A stretch of DNA of 64,000 nt from GCA-003244245 sp035606945 (GTDB lineage Bacteria; Actinomycetota; Actinomycetes; Mycobacteriales; Pseudonocardiaceae), in NCBI GenBank assembly GCA_035606945.1, contig DATNDR010000136.1, forward strand, positions 56,916 to 120,915, in the 5' to 3' direction. A program made the translations under genes and the position numbers. The notes beneath the pieces were generated by a model. The model was given only the letters and a program-made list of their open reading frames with translations, searched no databases and was not told where the DNA came from. Of the stretch, positions 7,909-16,605 are shown piece after piece; position 1 is the first letter of the stretch; every line of letters begins with the position of its first letter.

Positions 7909-9303
7909 TCAGTTCCCGCGGACGATGCGGCGCAGCTTCGGTAGGCGGCCGGCTATCGGCGCTTCCGCCCCGCGGTCGCTGGGCTGGTAGTAATCGCGAC
8001 CTACCAACTCGTCAGGCGGGTACTGCTGGGCCAGCACGCCGTCGGCTGCGTCGTGCGGGTAGCGGTAGCCCTGCGCGTGCCCGAGCCGGGCGGAGCCCGC
8101 ATAGTGGCCGTCGCGAAGGTGCGCCGGAACCGGCCCGGTCGCGCCGGCCCGGACGTCGGCCAGTGCAGCGTCGATCGCGGTGATCACTGCATTGGATTTG
8201 GGTGCGGTGGCCAGGTGCACAGTGGCCTGGGCCAGTGCCAAGCGACCTTCGGGCATCCCGATGAACTGCACCGCATGGGCGGCGGCGACCGCCGTGTGCA
8301 GCGCCGTCGGGTCGGCCATCCCGATGTCCTCGCTGGCGTGCACCACCAGCCGGCGGGCGATGAACCGCGGATCCTCACCGGCCTCCACCATCCGCGCCAG
8401 ATAGTGCAATGCCGCGTCCACATCGGACCCGCGGATGGCCTTGATGAACGCGCTCATCACGTCATAGTGCTGATCTCCCGCCCGGTCGTAGCGCACCGCG
8501 GCCCGGTCCACCACGGACTCGACGCAGGCCAAGTTCACCACCGCGCCGCCCGCCGGGGTTCCTGTTGACGTCACAGCCTCGGCGGCGGTCTCCAGCGCGG
8601 TCAGCGCCCGCCGGGCGTCCCCGGCGGCCAGCCGGACGAGATGGTCTTCCGCGGCGGGTTCCAGGGTGATCGACCCGCCGAAACCGCGGGGATCGGCCAA
8701 CGCTCGCCGGATCAACTGGCGCACGTCGTCATCGGACAACGGGTGCAGCTGCAGCACCAGCGATCGGGACAGCAGCGGTGACACCACAGAGAAGAACGGG
8801 TTCTCGGTGGTCGCGGCGATCAGCAGGATGACCCGGTCCTCGACCGCGCCGAGCAGCGCGTCCTGCTGGGTGCGGGAAAAACGATGCACCTCATCGATGA
8901 ACAGCACGGTGGCGTCCCCGCCTTCACGGCCCAGGCGGCGACGGGCGGCGTCGATCACCGCGCGGACCTCCTTGACCCCGGCCGACAGCGCCGACAACGC
9001 CTCGAAACACCTGCCGGTCACCTGCGAGACCAGCCGTGCCAGCGTGGTCTTGCCGGTACCCGGCGGACCGTACAGAATCACCGACGCGGCCGCGCCGCCT
9101 TCGACCAACCTGCGCAGCGGGCTACCAGGCGCCAGCAAGTGGTCCTGCCCGACGACTTCGTCCAGCGTGATCGGCCGCATCCGGACCGCGAGCGGCGCCG
9201 AGGCAGACAGCCGCTGCCCGGCGAGCTGCTCTGCACGGGCAGCGAACAGGCCGCCGTCGAAGAGGGCCTCATCCAGATCTTTGCTCGACCGGTTACCGGA
9301 CAC
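7909..9303 (-). CDS. rarA: replication-associated recombination AAA+ ATPase, RarA/MgsA family
   Basis: A 464-residue AAA+ ATPase related to clamp-loader subunits, acting at stalled replication forks. Visible elements are the N-terminal PLAVRMRPITLDEVVGQDHL, Walker A YGPPGTGKTTLARL, Walker B VLFIDEVHRFSRTQQDALL, sensor 1 LIAATTENPFFSV, sensor 2 GDARRALTALE, and the MgsA C-terminal tetramerisation region with HYLARMVEAGEDPRFIARRL and a late YPHDAADGV segment. The GTG at 9303 is used as start. This is the Rv2559c position relative to alaS and aspS; in this genome the siderophore operon separates it from the alaS group. Confidence 0.95.
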   Translation of the reverse strand: MSGNRSSKDLDEALFDGGLFAARAEQLAGQRLSASAPLAVRMRPITLDEVVGQDHLLAPGSPLRRLVEGGAAASVILYGPPGTGKTTLARLVSQVTGRCFEALSALSAGVKEVRAVIDAARRRLGREGGDATVLFIDEVHRFSRTQQDALLGAVEDRVILLIAATTENPFFSVVSPLLSRSLVLQLHPLSDDDVRQLIRRALADPRGFGGSITLEPAAEDHLVRLAAGDARRALTALETAAEAVTSTGTPAGGAVVNLACVESVVDRAAVRYDRAGDQHYDVMSAFIKAIRGSDVDAALHYLARMVEAGEDPRFIARRLVVHASEDIGMADPTALHTAVAAAHAVQFIGMPEGRLALAQATVHLATAPKSNAVITAIDAALADVRAGATGPVPAHLRDGHYAGSARLGHAQGYRYPHDAADGVLAQQYPPDELVGRDYYQPSDRGAEAPIAGRLPKLRRIVRGN

Positions 9304-9371
9304 ACCGCGACGGTACCGCCGCGGACCGACCGATCACGTCCCGCAGCACCAGCTCGGCGGCGCGGGTCAGC

Positions 9372-10310
9372 TCAGCTCTGGACCAGCGGGCGGCGCAGAT
9401 TACCGCCATCACGCCGGGTACGCAGCATCAACACCAGGATCCCGGCGAACGTGATGCCGACCAGGTTCACCAGCAGCTGCAGCGTGGACTCCAGCGCCGT
9501 GCGCCAGGCACCAGTGGTCAACGCGACGACCGCGAACGCCGCCGCGGGCACCGTGGTCACCGAGATGAACACCCCGATGAGCACGGCCGAGCGCGCCGAC
9601 GTGAGGCTGAGCATCCCGGCGGCGCCCGCGAGCAGTGCAAGAATCAGGGAAAATGGCCCCACCTGGTAGATGAAGTCCACCTGCTTGAGTGAGCCGACGA
9701 CGCCCACATCGATCAGCCCGGTCCACTCCCCCAGCATCGCGCCCCCCGCCGCGATGACCATGGCGAGCGGGAAGCCCACCCCCAACGCCAGCGCTGCCCG
9801 GCGGATCAGATCTCCCCGACGCAGCACGAGCCCGACCGCAAGCGCCGCCAGCGGTGCGAACTCCGGGCCGACGACCATGGCACCCACCACGGTGATCGGG
9901 GAATCGGTGACCACCCCGACGACTGCGATGAGGCAGGCCAGGGTGAGAAAGGCCAGGAAGGTCACCGTCAACTGGGAATCATCCCCGGTGCGCGCGATGA
10001 GCTCGTCCCACACCACCGCATCGGCGGGATCGCCGGGTGCGGCGACCGCGGCAGCGTCCGCGGCATCGGAGAGCACGGTGTCCAGCGCTTCGAGAGTGAC
10101 CCCGCCGACATGGTCGATACCGAGTGCACACAGGTCGGCTAGCACCCCGTCGGCGGCCTCCCGGACCACATCGGCCTGCACCAGATCACCCGGTGGATCA
10201 ACCGCGGCACCGCGCAGGACGGTCACATGAACCGTGCCGGAATCGTTGCGCAATGTGGCGAGCACCGCGCCGGTCACCTCCGCCGGGCAGGTGATACGCA
10301 GGTGCAGCAC
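9372..10310 (-). CDS. DUF389 integral membrane protein
   Basis: A 312-residue protein with a soluble ferredoxin-like N-terminal part (about 1-110, starting LHLRITCPAEVTGAVLATL) and then about six hydrophobic helices. The characteristic DUF389 motif follows the first helix: DSPITVVGAMVVGPEFAPLA, around residues 137-157. Later helices include AALALGVGFPLAMVIAAGGA and LVNLVGITFAGILVLML. The GTG start at 10310 lies three bases from the aspS stop on the same strand. DUF389 proteins are widespread in actinobacteria; their substrate or role is not established. Confidence 0.85.
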   Translation of the reverse strand: MLHLRITCPAEVTGAVLATLRNDSGTVHVTVLRGAAVDPPGDLVQADVVREAADGVLADLCALGIDHVGGVTLEALDTVLSDAADAAAVAAPGDPADAVVWDELIARTGDDSQLTVTFLAFLTLACLIAVVGVVTDSPITVVGAMVVGPEFAPLAALAVGLVLRRGDLIRRAALALGVGFPLAMVIAAGGAMLGEWTGLIDVGVVGSLKQVDFIYQVGPFSLILALLAGAAGMLSLTSARSAVLIGVFISVTTVPAAAFAVVALTTGAWRTALESTLQLLVNLVGITFAGILVLMLRTRRDGGNLRRPLVQS

Positions 10311-10313
10311 GTG

Positions 10314-12083
<1,770 letters not shown>

Positions 12084-12171
12084 GGAGTGGGACTCCTCGA
12101 TCTTCTGCGACGGACTTCAACCCTGCTGAGGCTAGCCGCGGCGCAACACCGCCGCCCGTCGCGCCCCCTCA

Positions 12172-13251
12172 TCACAGCAAGGTGAGCTGCTCTGCCTCCG
12201 CACTGGTCCGATCATGTGAAAACCTAGCCGAGGCACTACCCGGCAGGGGCCCTGCCCGCACCGCGGTGCGTCGGACCGGCCGCCGACGCGCCTGACCCGG
12301 CGTCGGATTTCCGACACCGTAACGCCGAGCCAGCTCGGCTACCTGGTCGCAGACGCTTCGCTGGTAGGCCTTGGGCGCGTACGCGCCACGCCCGTACAAC
12401 TCGTGATATCGAGTCACCAACTCTGGATGCTCGCGCTCCAACCAAGAGAGATACCATTCCCGAGCGCCCGGGCGAAGGTGGAGCACGATCGGGGTGACGC
12501 GGCGAGCGCCGGCCTCGGCGATAGCGCGCACCGTCGTCTCCAGCCGGCTGGGCGAGTCGCTGAGGTACGGCAGGATCGGCGCCATCAGCACTCCGCACCC
12601 GATGCCTGCATCGGTGAGGGCCCGACACACCCCGAGCCGGGCGCGCGGCGCCGGCGTGCCGGGTTCGACCTGCCGCCACAGCGTTTGATCGAAGCAGCCC
12701 ACCGAGACGTTGACCGAGACATCGGTGACTTCCGCAGCCTCCCGGAGCAGATCGAGATCACGCAACACCAGGGTGCCCTTGGTGAGGATCGAAAACGGGT
12801 TCCGTACATCGCGGAGTGCCTCAAGAATGCCGGGCATCAAGCGGTAGCGTCCCTCGACGCGCTGGTAGGGATCGACATTGGTCCCCATCGCGATGTGATC
12901 TCCAACCCAACGCGGCGACGTGAGTTCCTTGCGCACCAGCTCCGGAGCGTTGACCTTGACCACGATCTTGGAGTCGAAATCGATTCCGGCGTCAAGATCG
13001 AGGTACTCGTGCGTACGTCGCGCAAAGCAGTAAACACATGCATGGCTGCAGCCCCGGTAGGGGTTGACGGTCCACTCGAAGGGCATCCGGGAGCCGCCGG
13101 GTACCTTGTTGACGACCGAACGGGCTCGCACCTCGTAGAACATCATCCCGCGGAACTCCGGGGTATCGAAGGTGCGCGTGATGACGTCGCCCGCCCCGAA
13201 CAACGCATCCTGGGCGGAGCCGTCGGACAGCGTCAGGTTGTCCCATCGCAC
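12172..13251 (-). CDS. radical SAM protein, Rv2578c-like
   Basis: A radical SAM enzyme of about 359 residues. The 4Fe-4S-binding motif is CSHACVYCFAR (CX3CX2C), preceded by FEWTVNPYRG and followed by THEYLDLDAG. Core segments GTNVDPYQ, FSILTKGTLVLRDLDLL and SVNVSVG resemble the SplB/Rv2578c family, whose substrate is unknown. I place the start at GTG 13251 (RWDNLTLSDG). The frame continues upstream through a MPVS repeat to 13431, but that stretch is the complement of the tandem repeat inside the divergent gene. The C-terminal 50 residues are Arg-rich and poorly conserved. Confidence 0.85.
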   Translation of the reverse strand: MRWDNLTLSDGSAQDALFGAGDVITRTFDTPEFRGMMFYEVRARSVVNKVPGGSRMPFEWTVNPYRGCSHACVYCFARRTHEYLDLDAGIDFDSKIVVKVNAPELVRKELTSPRWVGDHIAMGTNVDPYQRVEGRYRLMPGILEALRDVRNPFSILTKGTLVLRDLDLLREAAEVTDVSVNVSVGCFDQTLWRQVEPGTPAPRARLGVCRALTDAGIGCGVLMAPILPYLSDSPSRLETTVRAIAEAGARRVTPIVLHLRPGAREWYLSWLEREHPELVTRYHELYGRGAYAPKAYQRSVCDQVAELARRYGVGNPTPGQARRRPVRRTAVRAGPLPGSASARFSHDRTSAEAEQLTLL

Positions 13252-13302
13252 CGGCCCACCATATCGAACGCATGTTCGATCCGCCAGGAGGCGTGCCAGC
13301 CG

Positions 13303-14598
13303 ATGAGTGCACTGGACAACAGGACCGGACGGCACCGTCATCGCGGGACCGGGGAGCCAGCCGCCGTGGCGTTTCTTGGCCATGGACACGGGCATGGACA
13401 CGGGCATGGACACGGGCATGGACACGGGCATGGACCGGCGCTTGCCGCGTCGCGCCGGGTCCGCATGTTGCTGGCGGCGGCACTCATACCGGTCGGGTTG
13501 GCCATCCTGATCGGCCTGTGGCTGACCTGGCCGGGTGACCCGCCCCGCAGTAAGGTCGATGTCGGGTTCGGGCAGCGGCCGGTGCAGGGCCAGGTACTCG
13601 CCGCCACCTCCGCCCCGTGCACCAGCGGCGCCGCCGGCGCCGGTCAGCCCAAGGAGTGCATCTCGCTCAACGTCTTGCTCACCGACGGCGACTCCCCCGG
13701 CGTGATGATCCAGCAGGTGCTACCCGACGAACCGAGCACGCCGCATTTCACCGCCGGCGACGACATCGTGCTGGCCTACACCGGCGGAAATCCCTCCGAG
13801 GCGGAGTCGTACCAGATCCAGGATTTTCAGCGAGGTGGCTCGATGCTCTGGTTGGTGGCGCTGTTCGCCGCCGCGGTGCTGCTGCTCGGCCGGTGGAGGG
13901 GCCTCGCTTCGCTGCTTGCGCTGGGCCTGAGTTTCCTCGTCTTGGCGGTCTACCTGTTTCCGGCGATCCTCACTGGCGCGAGCCCGGTGGTTGTCGGGGT
14001 GCTGGCCGCCGGCGTGATCATGTTCGGCGTGCTGTACCTCACCCACGGATTCTCCGCGCAGACTTCCAGTGCAGTGCTGGGCACCGTGTTGAGCCTTGCG
14101 TTGATCGGCGTGCTGGGTACCGCCTTCTCCGCGGCGACCCGGCTGACCGGGCTGGACGACGACACCGCCAAGCTCATCGGGGTCCTCGGCCACGGGATCG
14201 ACGCCCGGGGATTGCTGCTGGCGGGGATGGTGATCGGTGCCCTCGGGGTGCTCGACGATGTCACGGTCACCCAGACCAGCGCGGTTTGGGAGCTGCGCCG
14301 GGCCAATCCCGAACTCGGTATCCGGGCGCTCTACACCTCCGCGTTGCGGATCGGCCGGGACCACATCTCCTCAGCGGTCAACACCTTGGCGCTGGCTTAC
14401 ACCGGCGCCGCCTTGCCGATCCTGTTGATCTTCTCGCTGTCCGGGCAGGGTTTCGGCACCATGGTCACCACCCAGGACATCGCTCAGGAGGTGGTTCGCA
14501 CCCTGGTCGGCAGCATCGGTCTGGTCGCGGCCGTCCCGATCACCACAGTTATTGCCGCGCTGGTCGCCCGCCACGACGACATCGAGCCCGCCGAGTAG
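13303..14598 (+). CDS. YibE/F-family membrane protein with N-terminal His-Gly repeat
   Basis: A 431-residue protein that is convergent with the metallo-hydrolase downstream and divergent from the radical SAM gene. The start is ATG 13303 with CAGGAG upstream. Residues about 27-44 are nine consecutive His-Gly pairs encoded by a 12-bp tandem repeat. Then come a TM helix (LLAAALIPVGLAILIGLWL), an extracytoplasmic beta-rich domain containing two Cys, and about seven TM helices with the YibE/F signatures YLTHGFSAQTSSAVLGT and GVLDDVTVTQTSAVWEL. The family function is unknown. The His-rich cytoplasmic N-terminus could bind divalent metal, but that is inference and the repeat may vary in length between strains. 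Confidence 0.88.
   Translation: MSALDNRTGRHRHRGTGEPAAVAFLGHGHGHGHGHGHGHGHGHGPALAASRRVRMLLAAALIPVGLAILIGLWLTWPGDPPRSKVDVGFGQRPVQGQVLAATSAPCTSGAAGAGQPKECISLNVLLTDGDSPGVMIQQVLPDEPSTPHFTAGDDIVLAYTGGNPSEAESYQIQDFQRGGSMLWLVALFAAAVLLLGRWRGLASLLALGLSFLVLAVYLFPAILTGASPVVVGVLAAGVIMFGVLYLTHGFSAQTSSAVLGTVLSLALIGVLGTAFSAATRLTGLDDDTAKLIGVLGHGIDARGLLLAGMVIGALGVLDDVTVTQTSAVWELRRANPELGIRALYTSALRIGRDHISSAVNTLALAYTGAALPILLIFSLSGQGFGTMVTTQDIAQEVVRTLVGSIGLVAAVPITTVIAALVARHDDIEPAE
13381..13435 (+). repeat. 12-bp tandem repeat (4.6 copies) inside the YibE/F gene
   Basis: Four perfect copies of CATGGACACGGG followed by CATGGAC. The unit is a multiple of three, so copy-number change would not shift the frame. It encodes (His-Gly)n on the plus strand and a Met-Pro-Val-Ser repeat in the antisense frame upstream of the radical SAM gene. 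Confidence 0.95.
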
Positions 14599-14645
14599 TG
14601 AATGGGACCCGGCACCGGCGATGTGCCACCCGCTTGGACCGCATT

Positions 14646-14713
14646 GCGCCGTGAACTCGACGCTACCGACCTGGCCAGGCCTTGGGATGTCGGTCCTGTC
14701 GAGTTCACGGCGC
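14646..14713. repeat. palindromic element with GTGAACTCGAC arms, copy 1
   Basis: Two perfectly complementary 16-nt arms (14646-14661, GCGCCGTGAACTCGAC, and 14698-14713) separated by 36 nt. A second element with the same arm core and a 37-nt loop is at 46603-46669. It lies in the roughly 250-bp convergent gap between the YibE/F gene and the metallo-hydrolase gene. The rest of that gap (14599-14645 and 14714-14849) shows no gene I can support. The element could act as a bidirectional terminator or be a small non-autonomous repeat. Confidence 0.8.
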
Positions 14714-14849
14714 GCCAGTCAATTAGGCAACAGCGTCAGCTTCGCACGGCCTGACCAGAAGGTCGGCCACGACTTCGAGTCGACATGCCACAAGCCACGT
14801 TGGTGGTCGTTGGCGACGGCCCGGGGAGGGGTCGGTAGCCCTTGAAGGG

Positions 14850-15539
14850 TTACAGACCCCGGGGGCGGCCAGGGGCGGCCAGGCCTTGGAGGAAGGGGTT
14901 GGTGGCTCGTTCCCGGCCGATGGTGGTCGTCGGACCGTGGCCGGGCAGCACTGTGGTCGAGTCGTCGAGCACCAGGATCTTGTCCCGGAGCGAGGCGAGC
15001 ATCTGCTGATGGTCGCCCCCGGGTAGATCGGTGCGTCCGATCGAGCCGGCGAATACGGTGTCTCCGGACACCAGCAGGCCCTGACCGTCACCGGTCACCG
15101 ACCGGAAGGTCACCGAGCCGCGGGTGTGACCCGGAGTGTGGTCCACGGTGAAGCTCAGCCCGGCCAACTCCAGAACCATGCCGTCGTCCAGGGTGCGCAC
15201 CGCGCGCGGCTCACGCAGCTGAACCCGGCCACCGAAGAACTGCCGCGCATCGACCGACAACGCACGCATCGGGTCGGACAGCAGGACCCGATCCTCCGGG
15301 TGGATCCAAGCCGGGATGTCATTGCCGTCACAGACCGGGGTCACCGCGAAGATGTGATCGAAATGCCCGTGCGTGAGCAGCACCGCTACCGGATCCAGCC
15401 GGTGCTGGCGCAGCAGTTGGTCGAGCGGCTGCTCGGAATCCTGTCCCGGATCGACTACCACGCACGGCCCACCGGCATCGGCGGCGAGCACGAAGCAGTT
15501 CGCTTGAAAGGAACCAGCGGGAAAGCCTGCGACGAGCAC
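14850..15539 (-). CDS. metallo-beta-lactamase fold hydrolase, glyoxalase II-like (Rv2581c-like)
   Basis: A 229-residue metallo-hydrolase. The metal ligands are visible in order: THGHFDHI near residue 56, HTPGHTRG (His of motif 3), SGDTVF (bridging Asp) and LPGHGPTT (final His). The N-terminal FQANCFVL and VVVDPGQD segments are typical of the glyoxalase II-like branch, whose members hydrolyse thioesters; the natural substrate is not known. It is convergent with the YibE/F gene and divergent from ppiB. In M. tuberculosis hisS follows this gene directly; here it does not. Confidence 0.9.
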   Translation of the reverse strand: MLVAGFPAGSFQANCFVLAADAGGPCVVVDPGQDSEQPLDQLLRQHRLDPVAVLLTHGHFDHIFAVTPVCDGNDIPAWIHPEDRVLLSDPMRALSVDARQFFGGRVQLREPRAVRTLDDGMVLELAGLSFTVDHTPGHTRGSVTFRSVTGDGQGLLVSGDTVFAGSIGRTDLPGGDHQQMLASLRDKILVLDDSTTVLPGHGPTTTIGRERATNPFLQGLAAPGRPRGL

Positions 15540-15707
15540 AGGTCCACCCTAAGCAGGTCGGCTCCGACAGTCCTCCCAGGGTCGCCACGCCGAATTCCCG
15601 CTCGCCACCTCCGTCCTGTCGCCGAGTTCGGCTGAGGCTGACGTCCGGTTCACTGACCGGCCGCTTAGACTGCCCGGCGATTGGTTACCGAGCAACAGGA
15701 GTCCCGG

Positions 15708-16571
15708 GTGCCCACGAACGAACAGCGCCGCGAGGCGGCGAAGCGCAAACTGGATCGCCAGCTCGCCAACCGAGCGCAGCGGACCAAGTCGCGCCGCCGA
15801 AACGCCGTGGCGGGGAGCATGATCGCAGTGGTGCTGGTGCTCGGCATTGTGGTGCTGGTCAAGTTGCTGCCCAGCCATGACCGCGCCGACGCCCCCGCGA
15901 AGCCGCACGCCGCCCAGTCCAAGACCGACACTTTGCGTCCGGACAGCAAGCCGGCGGCTGCACCCATCCGACCCAAGCCGCTGCCTGCCTTCGTCGACTG
16001 CCAGTACCCGGCAACGCAGCAGCCGGCGGCCAGGCCGGTGAAGCCACCACTGGCCGGCGACACCGATGCCAAGGGCACCGTGGCGGCGACTATGCAGACC
16101 TCAGCCGGCCCGATCGGCCTGACCCTCGACCGGGCACTGGCCCCGTGCACCGTCAACAGCTTCCTCAGCCTGGCCAAGCAGGGCTACTACGCCAACAGCC
16201 CGTGCCACCGGCTGGTCACCAACCCGACGCTGCACGTCCTGCAGTGCGGTGATCCGACCGGCGTGGGAACCGGTGGCCCGGGATACACCATCCCCGACGA
16301 GGTATACCCGGAGCTGACCTACGGGCGCGGCTACGTGGCGATGGCCAACACCGGCGAACCCAACAGCGGTGGCAGCCAGTTCTTCTTGATCTACGGTCAA
16401 ACCGAGCTTCCGCCCCAGTACACCGTGTTCGCCGTGATCTCCCCGGCGGGCCTCAAGGTCCTCGACCAGATCGCCAAGGCGGGCGACGACGGGTCACTGG
16501 AACCGTCTCCGGGTGGCGGTAAGCCGAACCAGCCGGTCACCATCACCGCTATCGAGGCCCCGGCCGCCTGA
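15708..16571 (+). CDS. ppiB: membrane-anchored cyclophilin-type peptidyl-prolyl isomerase
   Basis: A 287-residue protein. After a basic cytoplasmic N-terminus (NEQRREAAKRKLDRQL) there is one TM helix (AGSMIAVVLVLGIVVLVKLL, about 37-56), a Pro/Ala-rich linker and a cyclophilin domain from about residue 120 (VAATMQTSAGPIGLTLD, NSFLSLAKQGYY, GYVAMANTGEPNSGGSQFF). Catalytic-site features include the CHRLV segment, where the usual FHR is changed to CHR, and SGGSQFFL. The GTG start at 15708 has AGGAG six bases upstream; the in-frame start further upstream has none. It is an extracytoplasmic prolyl isomerase or chaperone in the Rv2582 position. Confidence 0.92.
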   Translation: MPTNEQRREAAKRKLDRQLANRAQRTKSRRRNAVAGSMIAVVLVLGIVVLVKLLPSHDRADAPAKPHAAQSKTDTLRPDSKPAAAPIRPKPLPAFVDCQYPATQQPAARPVKPPLAGDTDAKGTVAATMQTSAGPIGLTLDRALAPCTVNSFLSLAKQGYYANSPCHRLVTNPTLHVLQCGDPTGVGTGGPGYTIPDEVYPELTYGRGYVAMANTGEPNSGGSQFFLIYGQTELPPQYTVFAVISPAGLKVLDQIAKAGDDGSLEPSPGGGKPNQPVTITAIEAPAA

Positions 16572-16578
16572 TCGGGGA

Positions 16579-16605
16579 CACCTCATGCCTCAGTTGGATG
16601 AGGTG
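16579..16605. terminator. candidate bidirectional terminator between ppiB and rel
   Basis: CACCTCAT (16579-16586) and ATGAGGTG (16598-16605) are perfectly complementary with an 11-nt loop, and the hairpin spans the rel stop codon between two convergent genes. No U-tract follows, as is usual in mycobacteria. Confidence 0.4.

Noticed and set aside
13252..13431. MPVS-repeat N-terminus on the radical SAM protein
   Set aside because: It is the complement of the 12-bp repeat in the divergent YibE/F gene; conserved sequence begins at GTG 13251.
13381..13435. CRISPR-like array
   Set aside because: The units are directly adjacent with no spacers, so it is a simple tandem repeat.
14714..14849. residual hisS or dhaA coding sequence
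   Set aside because: Translating both strands gives no recognisable segment of either protein.
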